Below are positions 1 to 11,042 of a DNA stretch of 64,000 nt, piece by piece. This DNA comes from Limnoperna fortunei. Taxonomy: Eukaryota > Mollusca > Bivalvia > Mytilida > Modiolidae. The notes under the pieces are model-generated. The model was not told where the DNA came from. It saw only the letters and a list, made by a program, of their open reading frames with translations, and ran no database searches. The stretch covers positions 88,085,860 through 88,149,859 of the forward strand of contig OX104118.1 of assembly GCA_944474755.1 (NCBI GenBank). The letters are read 5' to 3'. The position numbers and the translations under genes are program-made. Position 1 is the stretch's first letter; each line of letters starts with the position of its first letter.

Positions 1-1889
1 TTACCTGACACTGAACTTTGATGAAATGTAAAAATGAAACACCAATCAGACTCGCATAATAAGCCGCTAAAATGGCTAAATTAGATTATGATTTTGATAT
101 ATACTGTATATAGCCCGTTGTTTTGTTTGTTTATTTCTTACTTTCTCTGTACCAATTGTATTATTGGCTGTGTGAGAAGAAACTATATATACCAAATTAG
201 ATTTTCAAACAGGCATGTTATTTAAAAAAATTGATGTCTGAATCCGTGAAAAATGTGGTAGAAATTAGTAGGGAAAAGAAATTTCTCAATAATAAAAAAA
301 GCACAAAAGATATAGATTTTTATTTAATTCAAGATTTAAAAATTTTGATGTTAAGATATTTTAACGAAGCAAATTATATATATAATAATACAACAGGAAA
401 AAATTCAGTTACGTTCGAATAAAGGTCATCAACAGTTTATATTGTTGAAAATAATTGTAGAAGTTAATCATCTCATCAATCTTTTTGCAAAATAAGACTC
501 TTCTTCTAATTTTTTTTTTATATTTTAAATTCTGAAAATTTTATAAAGTTCTTAAATACATTTAATTGCAAATCTTTTGAAACAATTTTAATTACAGTAA
601 AATTAAATCAATAAAAATTGTAACTGTCGGTATGTTTTCTTTGATTTTCCGAGGACGCGATAACTGCCGATCTTACATTCACATTTTCCCACACAGAACC
701 ACTTGACTATGGTCAATGTATTTTTATTGGTAAACATATATTTGTCCTTCCAAATCTTTGCTTTTTTTTATTACAGTACTCTTCTCAAAGTTGAGATATT
801 ATAATCAAGATTGATTATTTCTTGCCTTTCACCATTGTCTATATTTGCATCCCTTTACAGCATATGATGAAATTTTAAATAAAACAAATTGAAAAAAAAA
901 TCGAACATCTCTGCATATGGGTTTAAGCCATATCTTTTCTTGTTATAAGTTAATTTTCATAACTCAAATCATTGCCCTGTATCAAACATGGGGTTATAAC
1001 TAATTTTGGGTACGGTTTACTGAACTATTGCGCGAAAATATAGTTCGATGTTTACATTTACCGAAGTAAGTAATTTCTATCTGTATTGTTGTGATTATTT
1101 TTCAGGTGAAAAACAGTATGTTTTGTATTGCGAAATGTAATAATTTTGTTCTTTGCATTTGAATAAAAAAAATCTGTTCATATATTCTTACGCGATCAAG
1201 CTGGCTAGGTGAACAATCATATTCACATTCAATCTGCTATCATCTGAATTGTAAATTATGTAATTAACGCATTGTAGCTATGTCCAACAATAATGAAATT
1301 CTTACTACTGTTTTAAATGGTATGCCACGGCTGCCTGTGCTGCTGCAGCTGATCATCGTGATGAATAACAGTAAACAAGATTTGCACATGTACATCTTTG
1401 CAGAATACAAATAACAAATAAATCAATGTATTAAGAATTTCGAATATTTTTGAAACAAACGATAGCCAGTCCTTATCCCAATTGAGATTACAGATTTAAC
1501 AAACGGTACAAATGTAAATAATTAGGGACAAAGATCGCACACCGACTTGATGAGGGAAGTATTACGAATCTGTAATTTCTGTTGAAAATTAAAATGATGA
1601 AAATGTTTCTTTATTATTGGTTTTATGCACTTTTAAATTTTCCAGTTATTTTGTTGTTGTCGCATCAAATAGAAATAAATTATTTATTAATTAATTTTTT
1701 TAAAATACAGATCTCAATTGCAATTTCCTGCATCTTTCTTTTACTTTCAATATTTCAAATGTCCAAAAATGTTAACTGGTTTATTTACTATGCATGCCTA
1801 CTCTTGTTATACGACCGCAAAAAAATTGCTGACGTATAATGGTATGATGCTGTCGTCTGTGTCGTCGTCTGCGTCGTTGTCTGTTAACT
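1..1889. other. gene-free AT-rich DNA
   Basis: I see no convincing coding sequence. The open frames at 231-422 and 1582-1839 are low-complexity and rich in Asn/Lys/Ile/Phe, as expected for AT-rich DNA, and have no recognisable domain. No repeat family was recognised here. Confidence 0.6.
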
Positions 1890-2375
1890 TAAGTGTTCCC
1901 ACAATATCTTTTGTTCTAGCTATCCAATTGCTTTGAAACCTTACAGTGATGTGTGGCGTACCATAAAAGGATGGATGGGATTGCTTTTTAGGGTCCCCCA
2001 TTTTTCATTTAGAAATTAGGGGCCCAAATGGGACTAAAATGCCACTATTTTGTCTGTTCCCACAATCACTTTTGTTCTAGTCAAGCAAATGCTATGAAAA
2101 TTTACAATGATGTTCCATACCATAAATAGATGGATGGGATTGATTTTTGGGGTCCCCCTTTTCTAGTTTAAAAATTAGGGGCCCAAAAAGGGGAAAAATG
2201 CTACTTTTTTATTTGTTTCCACAATAACTTTGGTTCTGGTTTAAAAGATTGCTTCGAAATTTTTACATAATTTTTCTTATCATAAAAGGATGACTGAGAT
2301 TGATTTTTAAGGTTCAACCTTATTCCGTTTAGGAATTAGGGGCCAAAAAGGGGCAAAAATGAAAGTTGGTTTTTA
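1890..2375. repeat. diverged tandem repeat, about 160-bp unit, 3 copies
   Basis: Three related units can be followed by eye. Each has a CCCACAAT..TTTGTTCTAG-like stretch, then CATAAAAGGATGGATGGGATTG, then GGGTCCCCC and AATTAGGGGCC. The CATAAA landmark recurs near 1961, 2119 and 2281, a period of roughly 158-163 bp. Divergence is high, so the array is old. No coding potential. Confidence 0.6.
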
Positions 2376-3464
2376 ATATATGTTTTAACAGATATGCCAA
2401 AATATAAATATTAATATAAACATATATTTTACAAGATAACACTAAAAATACATTTAACACAAATTTTTCTGTATTATATTTTACTTTTTATGTCTTATAT
2501 TGTATTATTTAACTCGTTTCCTTAATATCTATGCATTATTATATAAAGAAACCAAATGTTCAGAACTCTGATGTCTAGGATGATTATTCTCTTGTATCAT
2601 AGAAGAAAAAGCAACACATGGCAAAGACAAATCATAAAATTTTGATTGTATTAAATGATCCTGACTTGGTTAAAGCATATTATAGAATATCATATGTACA
2701 TTATATCTTCACATATGTGTTTCTTTATAATGCGTGCTCTTATGTACATGTATTTTGTTTAATACTGTATTGTATGGTAGAAGACGTCGTAATTGGTAAA
2801 ACTTGTGTCCCTATTTGTTATTTGAGCAAATAAAAATTGTTATATAATCTTCACAAGCTGTAAACAACAATTAAACTCTCATATCACAATACAAAATGGG
2901 TTTCTATTTTAATCCTCCGATATGGTTGCAACCATATCTTTTCTTGTTTATAGTGACTTGGAGGTTTCTAAATTTATCGGCCAATGAAATCATTGGAATT
3001 CGGCGCGCCATTGCTGACCTCTTCCGAATGCATGTGGATGTATTAAAATTACGAAAAACTATAATTTAAAGGTATGTCATCTATTGAAGCAATGATTCTT
3101 GATTTGAACTTTTGCTGAAGATACCAAATATACTCGTATGTACACATAAAACTTAAGAAATATTATAATCGGGTCGTTCATGTTTTCGATTACTACACGT
3201 GCGGTTTTTACGGGAATCTCCCACAAGCATCTGTTACAGAAAAAAAAATTTCTGAAACCGGTGCCTGTGATTTTTTCAGGGACAATTAAAAGTAATACAA
3301 TAAAAAAGATTGCCGATAAATTACAAACGAAACAATTATGCAAACGAATTAAATCTCCTCCCTTATTTCTCAGCGGATTTCGTTTTTAAATCGGAACCTT
3401 GGCAACATCCTGGCTGTAGTTTCAATGTAAACATTAAGTTATGTATTTGTAGCCATAGGGGGAA
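2376..3464. other. gene-free AT-rich DNA
   Basis: Nothing supportable was found. The overlapping frames on opposite strands at 3077-3389 have no recognisable domain and are probably chance. Confidence 0.5.
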
Positions 3465-3753
3465 TACGAATACGAAAACTTTATTTTGATTCGGTACATT
3501 TTACAACAATAAACATAAGCTCTATTGAGCTTTTAACCGAATATACATGCAAAGCAAACGATAACAGTTAGCATGCAGCACATACAAAGCAAACATCACA
3601 TTTTTAAAAAAAGTATAACACATTAAGACAGTAAGATTCAAAATAAGTACATACTTAAAAGAAAAACACATTAAGACAATTTTAAGATAAAGACATACTT
3701 AAGTATTAAGACAAAATTAAGACATTTTTTAAAACACTTTAGTGCAGTAAGAG

Positions 3754-3853
3754 CACAGGGGCACGTAAAAATTGATTTACTTGCGCTTTCGATTGATAAC
3801 CGACCCAGTATCAATCCAAAGCGCAAGTAAATCAATTTTTACGTGCCCCTGTG
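3754..3853. mobile_element. 100-bp palindromic MITE with 7-bp target duplication
   Basis: Two inverted arms of about 45 bp meet almost head to head. The termini are CACAGGGGCACGT and its complement. The element is flanked by GTAAGAG at 3747-3753 and 3854-3860, a perfect 7-bp target-site duplication. The arms match the ends of the 640-bp foldback immediately downstream, so both belong to one family. It sits in the 3' part of the CR1-like LINE. Confidence 0.85.
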
Positions 3854-3880
3854 GTAAGAGCATGAGGCATACAGTTACAT

Positions 3881-4520
3881 CACAGGGGCACGTAAAAATT
3901 GATTTACTTGCGCTTTCGATTGATACTGGGTCGGTTTTGTTATAGTGTGGGAGAAGGGAAGAAACAGAGTCTATACCCGCCAACTTTCAAAAAATAAAAA
4001 AAAATATTCCTTCACCCCTATCTACACGGGTTTGTAATTATTTCTGTTCCGAATTGAATTATCTTCATGAAAAACCCTACCTTTATGTTTCTAATGTCAT
4101 TTAACTCTCAAATTTTAATAATTTCCACCAGTTTTAAACGAAACGGACAATAACCCTGGCCAGAAGTGGACTTTATCGTTACTGAGAAAGTGAGTACCGA
4201 AAGGCATCAATGACGACAAACGATAAAGTCACCACTTCCGGCCAGGGTTATTGTCCGTTTCGTTTAAAACTGGTGGAAATTATTAAAATTTGAGAGTTAA
4301 ATGACATTAGAAACATAAAGGTAGGGTTTTTCATGAAGATAATTCAATTTGGAACAGAAATAGTTACAAACCCGTGTAGATAGGGGTGAAGGAATATTTT
4401 TTTTTATTTTTTGAAAGTTGGCGGGTATAGACTCTGTTTCTTCCCTTCTCCCACACTATAACAAAACCGACCCAGTATCAATCGAAAGCGCAAGTAAATC
4501 AATTTTTACGTGCCCCTGTG
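3881..4520. mobile_element. 640-bp foldback transposon with about 300-bp arms
   Basis: The left arm (3881 to about 4190) and right arm (about 4219-4520) are nearly perfect inverted copies separated by a loop of about 28 bp. The outer ends are CACAGGGGCACGT. GTTACAT occurs on both sides (3874-3880 and 4521-4527), a 7-bp target-site duplication. It has no coding capacity and must be mobilised in trans. Its ends are shared with the hairpin at 3754-3853 and, in diverged form, with the palindrome at 20866-21003. I cannot place the superfamily. Confidence 0.88.
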
Positions 4521-4529
4521 GTTACATTA

Positions 4530-5304
4530 ATGATGAGGACATACTGTATGAATAAAATATATATAGTGTATTAAAAATATATAAAGAAGTTCCATAAATT
4601 AATATAGCACTAAGAATATAATCACTCCAGCATAAGCAGGGTTACTATTGAGCAGCAATTTAAGAGTTACTTAAAATAAGACACAGTCACATTTTAAAAT
4701 ATTAAAAAAGAAGTCACATGACAAGCAGATCAAGCTATTTGCATGCAGAGCAGCGGCATACAGAACCATTCCAGGACTGAATCGAGCTTCTAAACTGATA
4801 AAAGCTATTTTCAGTCCTGAAATGGTCTGGGAGACTGTTCCAGAGTGTGGCAGCAGCAAAGCGAAAGCTTTTCTTACCGTAAGTGCTGGTTTTAACTTGA
4901 GGTAATTCTAATACATTATTATACCTGAAAGCATATTTATGAGATTTTAAAATGACAAGATCTTACAGACAAACAGGAGCTAAACTATGTAGTAATTTTA
5001 AAGTTTCCACTGCCATTGTTCTTTGACGTCTAATATGCAGGGAGGGAATCTTAGCTACATGTAGTTCCAAAAGTTCCTCGTAAGAACTGGACATGTCATC
5101 GTATACAAAACGTAGTGCCCTTTCCTGCACTTTTTCTAGCTTTATAGAATTTTCACCTGAACAAAAATGCCACGCTAATGGGCAAAGTTAAAATTGCTTA
5201 GGATGAAAGTATGAAAAATTGTAAGTCTGGTGAGTTTGTTTAAAAAAGGTCCCAAACGTTTGAAAATATTTAGCTGCTGGGATGCCTTCCTGCATAAATT
5301 TCTA
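4530..5304 (-). pseudogene. decayed RT C-terminal region and 3' part of the CR1-like LINE
   Basis: No single frame is open, but conceptual translation of the minus strand below 5305 gives fragments typical of the region after the RT catalytic core in CR1-like elements, including a stretch resembling the usual RAxRFVYxD segment and a terminal WNSLP-like motif. Several stops and shifts are present. It continues the RT fragment at 5305-5706. Confidence 0.5.
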
Positions 5305-5706
5305 TTAAATATGAATATCAAAGTTAAGTTTATAATCAATTTTAATACCCAATAGTTTTACAGTACTTTCACATGATAAACTGGCAGAGTGGATATTAAT
5401 ACATGGTTGTTTTTCAAAAGTTTTTTTGCCAACAGCTAAGACCTGAAATTTGTCTGGATTTGCTTGCATTTTATTAATTTTAAACCATTCAATGAGCTTC
5501 ATGGACTCAGATTCCAAAGTAGAGATTAATAAATTGTAATCAGGTGAGCAGAATGACAAAGTATTGTCATCGGCATAGTTATACAATGTACCATGTTTAA
5601 TAAATAGAAATATATCATTGATAAACACATTGAACAAAAGGGGCCCAAGAATAGATCCTTGGGGAACACAGGGATCACCACAGCTCAAAATCCAAGTATG
5701 GTGCAA
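5305..5706 (-). pseudogene. LINE reverse transcriptase fragment (motifs B-E, YADD box)
   Basis: This carries the second half of the RT palm. It has PQGSILGPLLFNVFINDI (motif B), then NYADDNTLSF (the YADD catalytic motif C), then the WFKINKMQANPDKFQ and LGIKIDYKLNF thumb-side motifs of CR1/Jockey-type RTs. The first residues, before PQGS, belong to the inserted TIR element at 5669-5967, so the apparent N-terminus is an artefact. Motif A lies in the fragment at 5921-6742, on the other side of that insertion. Confidence 0.85.
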
Positions 5707-5967
5707 GTCGGACGATGATCCATTTCCTTACTCATAAAAATTTTAGAGTGACATTTATTTATTCACAATAGTGTTATCAGTCTATGTTTTTGTTTTCCCA
5801 CTTGTGTTTTTCCTACCAGTCACAATATACATGTATTTTTGTATTTAAAAACATCATTGTTTTAGGAATAAAGTCAAAATTTAGTATGGCGCTCAAAATT
5901 CAAAGGTGGAGGAAACAAATTCAAGAGTGGAGGAGCATCGCCCTTGAATAGCCTGTGGTGAACCCTG
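5669..5967. mobile_element. 299-bp TIR element inserted in the LINE RT
   Basis: The ends are CAGGGATCACCAC (5669-5681) and GTGGTGAACCCTG (5955-5967), inverted with 12 of 13 matches. Removing the element brings the RT codons for KGV and PQGS back into register, so this insertion broke the gene. The flanks share AACA, with an imperfect fifth base, suggesting a target duplication of about 5 bp. The interior is AT-rich and non-coding, so this is a MITE. Confidence 0.75.
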
Positions 5968-6742
5968 AAACACCTTTGTAGATGTCAGCCCAACTACTAA
6001 GAATACCATTAAGTTTGATCTGTTGTTTATATTTGGTTAAATACGATTCAAGGAGGGATACAGAATGTTGGGAAACCCCATAGGCCGATAATTTATCAAG
6101 CAGAATTTCATGGGGGAGGCAATCAAACGCCTTAGATAAATCCATTAAAACTGCAGCAATGTAGTAGTTTTTATCTAGGGCTGCACGCCAATCCTCTAGT
6201 AGCCTTAGTAGTGTGGTCTGACAACCATGGCCTTTACGAAAGGCACATAAATATGGATGAAATATAGCATCAAAATATTCACTTAGCTGAGTTTCTAAAA
6301 CTTTTTCATATACTTTTGAAAATATAGACAAAACACTAACAGGCCTATAATTAGACTTTTCCATTGAGTTATTTTTTTTGAACAGAGGAGTGACTTGTGC
6401 CTGTTTTAACCTATCTGGAAAAATTCCAGTTTCAACAGAGATATTTATAAGGGAAGTTAAATGAGGTACAATTTCATTTTTAAAGTTTTTAACAATCTTT
6501 GCTGGAATGCCATCTACACCAGTAGCTTTCTTAGTATTCATTTTACAAAAAATTTTGTGTACAATACTTTCATTAATTTTTTTAAAATCAAAAGAGGAAG
6601 AACATGAATTATCATTTCTATCTGATATAATATGAGATATACTAGGGTGTGTGGATTTATCATAATGGACGCCTTCACCAATCTTATTCGCTACCATAGC
6701 AAAAAATGGGTTGAAATGATTTGCAACTTCAGCAGTGTTCAA
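5921..6742 (-). pseudogene. LINE reverse transcriptase N-terminal half (fingers and motif A)
   Basis: This holds the KKATGVDGIPAKIVK finger motif, FKKNNSMEKSNYRPVSVLS, FRKGHGCQTTLLRLLEDW and the catalytic motif A VLMDLSKAFDCLPHEIL. That order is characteristic of APE-type non-LTR retrotransposons. The last residues (after KGV) come from the 299-bp insertion and are not part of the enzyme. At its upstream end the frame runs into the insertion at 6733-7286. Confidence 0.88.
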
Positions 6743-7286
6743 TCTAGAATTTTTTCACAGGGGGCCTGCCTGGCCCATGCAAGATCACAAAGGGGGCCCT
6801 GGATGGGATTTGGGGGCCACTGTTAAGTTTAAAAATTTGTATGAGATACTAAGGATCCATCCGTGTAATACTACTTATTTCAAGACAAGTCACAACAGAC
6901 ACAAAGTGATGGCATCTTTCAAGATAGTACTAGAGAACAGCTAGACACAATCTGTCATCCGTTTCATCACTACCGCTGGCCAAAGATTTTGGGCGTTTTT
7001 CCCGGCCGACGACTGCGAAATATGACGAAATTCGCTTCATATTTTGACAATTTCTTGAAAATGATCGTTGTCAAAATCTACGATAAATTTTTCACTGGTA
7101 TTCAAAAAGACAGTGACTTTAAACACTCAAAAGATTCAGACTACACACCAGTACCGTACGGGGACTGGATTGAAATTCCGTATTTTGACGATCTAATATA
7201 GTGCTCCCGGAGAGGCCCTCGGAACGTTTTCTACTGCGCCAAATAGAAAAAAAATGCGGCAATGGCGCAGCCTAGATTGAACACTG
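6733..7286. mobile_element. 554-bp MITE with 15-bp perfect TIRs and 5-bp TSD
   Basis: CAGTGTTCAATCTAG at 6733-6747 and its exact complement at 7272-7286 form the termini. TTCAG flanks both ends (6728-6732 and 7287-7291), a 5-bp target-site duplication. The CAGTGTT start recalls hAT-like ends, but a 5-bp duplication is not the 8 bp usual for hAT, so I leave the superfamily open. The small frames inside have no recognisable domain. It separates the RT from its upstream linker in the CR1-like LINE. Confidence 0.85.
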
Positions 7287-7353
7287 TTCAGTTGTATCGT
7301 TAACAATTTTATCATTTTCTTGTAGTACAATTTTTTGATTGCCATTAAGGCAC

Positions 7354-7755
7354 TTATTTGAAAAAAAATGGTTTGACAGTTGACCAAAAATCACAATTTT
7401 TTGCACCACCTGTACACCTTTCAAGAAAATATTGTCTAGTTGATTTCTTTTTAAGCTTTGCCTTTGTAACTAAATTTCGTTGTTTTCTGTAATTATCCCA
7501 GGTTCTTGTATTTGGGTTTTTTGTGTACTGAGTGTAAAGCATATGTTTTTTGTAAATGGCTTTACGCAGCACCCTGTTCATGCAAGGCAATGGCCGTTTT
7601 CTTGGTTTTCTTGTTTTAATTGGAGCATGTTTATTTAGTAGTTCAGTAAAATTGTTTTCATACTGCTGGTATATCTCATTAACATTTGTCTTATCAGATG
7701 TTTCTGTAGGTGTTATTTGTCGCAGTTCATTACCAGTGTTTGTGAAACTTTTCAA
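7354..7755 (-). pseudogene. LINE linker between endonuclease and RT
   Basis: The translated segment includes NFTELLNKHAPIKTRKPRKR, MNRVLRKAIYKKHMLYTQY and NYRKQRNLVTKAKLKKK, the basic linker seen between endonuclease and RT domains of CR1/Jockey-type elements. Its 3' end (KPFFFK) runs toward the RT fragment, and its 5' side is cut off from the endonuclease by about 1.5 kb of other insertions. It is collinear with the fragments on either side. Confidence 0.75.
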
Positions 7756-9268
7756 ATCTGGGGGTCATGATGACCCTCTGCAGCTGAGTTTAGGGAGTCA
7801 AATACAATTTTCAAGGGTCATATTTATTATTCAGTTTTGATGATAAAAAACTTGTATCGAACAATCATGACAATGTTGCAAACAAGAGTAAACAATATAT
7901 ACCACAGCCTTAAATTACCTTTTGCGAGATTGTAATATAATTTGTCAATAAATTAATTATACCTCTTATATTACACACATATCTGGTGTATGAAAAAAAC
8001 GTGTTTCATGTCAATATCCTAATACAATTGATTTCAATAATTGTTTATGAAAAAAGAATTTGATAGTATCATACATCTGTATCTAACCAGAATTTAAAAG
8101 AAAGTAATTATTTAGTGCGACTTCTCTGGAAACACGGCAGAGATAAGATGAAAGCTTATTAATTTTTATCTGTTTAGTTAAACTAGACAAGGTCTGTAGT
8201 GTAGAGGGTAGAGGTATTGAACAGCTGAAAATAACTAAAACTGTTGAAACTTTAATAGATATCTGGTCGCAAAAAGGACAATATATTTTTGTCAAGTATA
8301 TGATCATTAGTAAACCAAGGTCGTTCTAAAGCCGATTTCTGAAAGATTTTGGAACATACGATTGCATAAGTTTGCACTTCGTTAGAGTTTGATCATGTGG
8401 TGCGCTAATTCGATCCTACTTCAAAAACAATCGTTTTCGTCATTTTCATTTTGGAATTAAACTTATCAATTTTATCATCGCCGGTTGACTGTTTATTTGT
8501 TTAAAGTGTTGCCTTAATGAAATAAAATGTAATAAAAGTTAGGAAGCGTATCGTTCCACGTGTATACAACGCAAAACTGTTAGAGTTGAAGATAAAGTCC
8601 GAGGACTTCCGGAAGTTTGTTTGATTGTTTGTTTGAATGGTGTTTTAACGCCACTTTCAGCAATTTTTCAGCTATTTCATGGCGTCCAGTTTTTATTGGG
8701 GGAGGAAGCCGGAGTACCCGGAGAGAACCCCCGACCTACGGTAGGAAAACTGGCAATCCTTGTCAATTAAGATTGGAGTCGAGTACACCCTGCCTGCAGT
8801 GAGAATCGAACCCGCAATCTCAGTGTTGACAGACCACGTGATCAATAGTAAACGAACTACCTTGACCACTCGGCCACCGAGGCCCCCACTTCCGGAAGTA
8901 ACGAACTGGTTACCGTTGTAAATAATCGTTTTCCTTATACACGGCAACACAAAGGATACCAGCTTTTACATTTTCCAAAATACCGTACGCTGCCGGATCA
9001 GACGAGTATTAAAACATTTTTGTTACATAATTTGCTGCGTCATGATGACCCTCTGGGTAATATTTTTGGGGGTCAAAAATGTTTTTTATGCGTAAAATAC
9101 GCACAAATTTGCGTTAACGGAAACGCTGATTACTAAATTTGTCTATATCAAAATTTTTAATAACTCCTGTATGATATTGATTGTTGTCTTTGAAATTGTA
9201 CCTTACCCTTCAGTGACACAGATATCATGTTGTGACAGTCGCTTATACCAGTGGGGGTATTTTGAATG
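7756..9268. mobile_element. composite insertion inside the LINE (unknown element plus SINE)
   Basis: About 1.5 kb separates the end of the LINE endonuclease (9269) from the linker (7755). Near both ends lies the palindromic GTCATGATGACCCTCTG (7763-7779 and about 9040-9056), suggesting related termini of an inserted element, but I cannot define exact borders or a duplication. A SINE is nested at 8617-8887. The small open frames (for example 8083-8307) show no domain. Confidence 0.5.
8617..8887 (-). mobile_element. tRNA-derived SINE with 12-bp target duplication
   Basis: On the minus strand the head shows a pol III A box (TGGCCGAGTGG, complement at 8866-8876) and B box (GGTTCGATTCTC, complement at 8801-8812), matching a tRNA-Leu/Ser-like promoter. 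The tail has the ATAAAAACTGGACGCCAT.. segment seen in three other copies here. ACTTCCGGAAGT flanks both ends (8605-8616 and 8888-8899), a perfect 12-bp duplication consistent with LINE-mediated insertion. Confidence 0.88.
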
Positions 9269-9835
9269 TTAAGACATGTTTCTTACGTTAGTTAGAATTA
9301 CATCTACTAGAGATGGAATACAGCCTTTCTTGTAACAAGTAGGATTGCCTATTAGTTGTGATAAGTCAAAAATATCACAGATATCATATAGTGTCTGACT
9401 TTTAGACTCAGTTATCATATCAAAATTCAGATCACCAAGTACTAATATATTGTCATAATTTACATAACATTTATCCAAATTTATAGTAAAGTTCTCTGAA
9501 AAAACTAGATCAGAGATAGATGGAGGTTTATAAATTCCCATTATTAACCATTTATTACAATTAATATAAATTTCTAAACTGATGTTTTCTAAGATCTTAC
9601 ATTCATGGTCTTGGCGTCTGCTAGATGCAAATTCAGAGTTTATCAGCATAATGATTCCACCTCCTTTGTCGTCTCTGTCTCTTCTCAGCAGCTTGTACCC
9701 GGGAACATAAAATAAACTATCATTGAAAGATTGATCAATTTTAGTTTCTGCTGCGATCAAGAGATCAACTAGTTTGTCTTGTAGTAGTTCTTTAAGTTCA
9801 TCAAACTTGTATTTTATACTATTTATGTTGAGGTA
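9269..9835 (-). pseudogene. APE-type endonuclease domain of the CR1-like LINE
   Basis: The minus strand shows the N-terminal LNINSI motif (near 9830, just upstream of the first ATG-type start at 9760), then IAAETKIDQSF, then GGGIIMLI, the catalytic-type GDLNFDM motif and DVILTN. These are landmarks of exonuclease III-like LINE endonucleases. The expected C-terminal SDH box is missing because the reading stops at the 7756-9268 insertion. The domain nicks target DNA to prime reverse transcription. Confidence 0.82.
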
Positions 9836-9876
9836 AGCAGCTGTGAAATTTCTGGGGTACTTTGTACGTGTGTCCC

Positions 9877-10194
9877 TCAGGGTTTGAAAACCAATACCTT
9901 GTTCTGATGAAAAAGATATATATAATTTAGCGATTTATTTCCTGGCACATCTTCAATAAGGTCTGTGTCATCTTGTTCGAAATAAAAATCCGAGACATGT
10001 GGTAGAGTACATAAATTACAAAACCAATCTTCAGAAGAGTTTGAAAGTTTATTGTAATCTATTACTGATAACTGTATGCATTTAGCGTGATACCAAAAGG
10101 AACATCCATCGCAGAAAATCCCTCGCTGGTTGCTTTTTACTGGCTTGTTGCAATCCCCAGATGGATATTTAACGGGACCCGGGTTGAGTGACAC
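9877..10194 (-). pseudogene. PHD finger domain of the CR1-like LINE
   Basis: Downstream of the NPGP motif comes CNKPVKSNQRGIFCDGCSF, then WYHAKC, then DWFCNLC: a C4HC3-type PHD finger. The first cysteine of the canonical CxxC pair appears to be replaced (PSGDC), so one zinc ligand is missing. A PHD finger at this position is known for CR1-like elements of several invertebrates. The frame then ends within VFKP, just before the endonuclease start. Confidence 0.8.
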
Positions 10195-10206
10195 GTCTCC
10201 ACATAA
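10174..10206 (-). other. 2A-like ribosome-skipping motif in the LINE leader
   Basis: Reading the minus strand immediately before the PHD frame gives a run of leucines, then CGDVSLNPGP. The consensus for 2A-type skipping is D-V/I-E-x-N-P-G-P; here the Glu position is Ser and the rest is kept. The preceding LYICLLLLLC is hydrophobic and signal-like. 2A-like sequences at the N-terminus of APE-type non-LTR elements are established knowledge. In this decayed copy I find no in-frame ATG between the upstream stop and the motif. Confidence 0.75.
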
Positions 10207-10500
10207 AAGAAGTAAAAGACAAATGTACAGGTTGTGTTTTCTTATACTAAGCTTGGTCTCATTCGCTTGATGGAGGCCATGTTTGTTGTTATTGTTTCAG
10301 GGTATAAACGATTGAAGTACTAAATCATTCAAAATAATGTGTTTCTTTATACTTGATAAATAATTTCTGCAGCTGACATGGTGGTTGAAATCATTTTGAT
10401 GAGTTACAATGTTGTCGTTTGGTGCCAAACGTTGAAAAACACAAAAAAGTAGGATAAATATTACGCTGACATTTACCCCTGGCGCCATCTTGTCTTATAT

Positions 10501-11042
10501 ATATGAGATATACAAGTTATTATTAAACATTAATAAATAAAGTTAAAAGTGTTAAACAATGCAGACAAAATAAATGACCTACAAAAAGAATACATCAAGA
10601 TGAGCAATACACAAATCCACTTTGTATAAGTATTTAAATTCCAAAATTATTGATTAGTCATACTAGTATGAACTGTTGAAAATAAATTGGTGAATTTAAC
10701 ATTTCATTACTTTAGAAGTAACTTTTATTGTTATAAATTAAGTTTATAAGAAATTTAAATTTGCAAAATGTTATGGATACACTACAGAAACATGATTGTT
10801 GGATTAAACAAGCATTTAAAAAGGTTTCAAAAATCTGTCAGAAGTATAACATGTATAAGATATCAGTAATTTGCAATTTAACACTTCAAACAAGCCTTAT
10901 CTTATCCTAAATCAGTTAAGAGTGTTTAACTGGAAAGTGGTCAGGTTTGTGAGATTTGGAATGGACTCTGTTTTGTGTTATTTATTCTTAGATTTTGTTT
11001 GTTCTTTTGTTTTTTTTATATAAATGTTATTATTACTATAAC
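10501..11042. other. gene-free AT-rich DNA
   Basis: No coding sequence or recognised repeat. Continuous AT-rich sequence links the LINE 5' end to the minisatellite. Confidence 0.5.

Larger units (their letters stand above)
3465..10500 (-). mobile_element. CR1-like non-LTR retrotransposon, split by nested insertions
   Basis: Reading the minus strand from 10.5 kb down gives the order of a CR1-type LINE: hydrophobic leader with a 2A-like motif, PHD finger, APE-type endonuclease, linker, reverse transcriptase, RT C-terminal region, then a 3' end. The 3' end near 3465-3490 reads AATAAAG followed by short GTATTC-type repeats on the minus strand, a usual CR1-like terminus. The element is broken by insertions at about 3754-3853, 3881-4520, 5669-5967, 6733-7286 and 7756-9268, so it is dead. 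The clade assignment rests on domain order and memory of the family, not on a tree. Confidence 0.75.

Noticed and set aside
8801..8887. possible tRNA gene (A and B boxes)
   Set aside because: The tRNA-like part is continuous with a SINE body and tail and is flanked by a 12-bp target duplication; no proper cloverleaf ends are seen.
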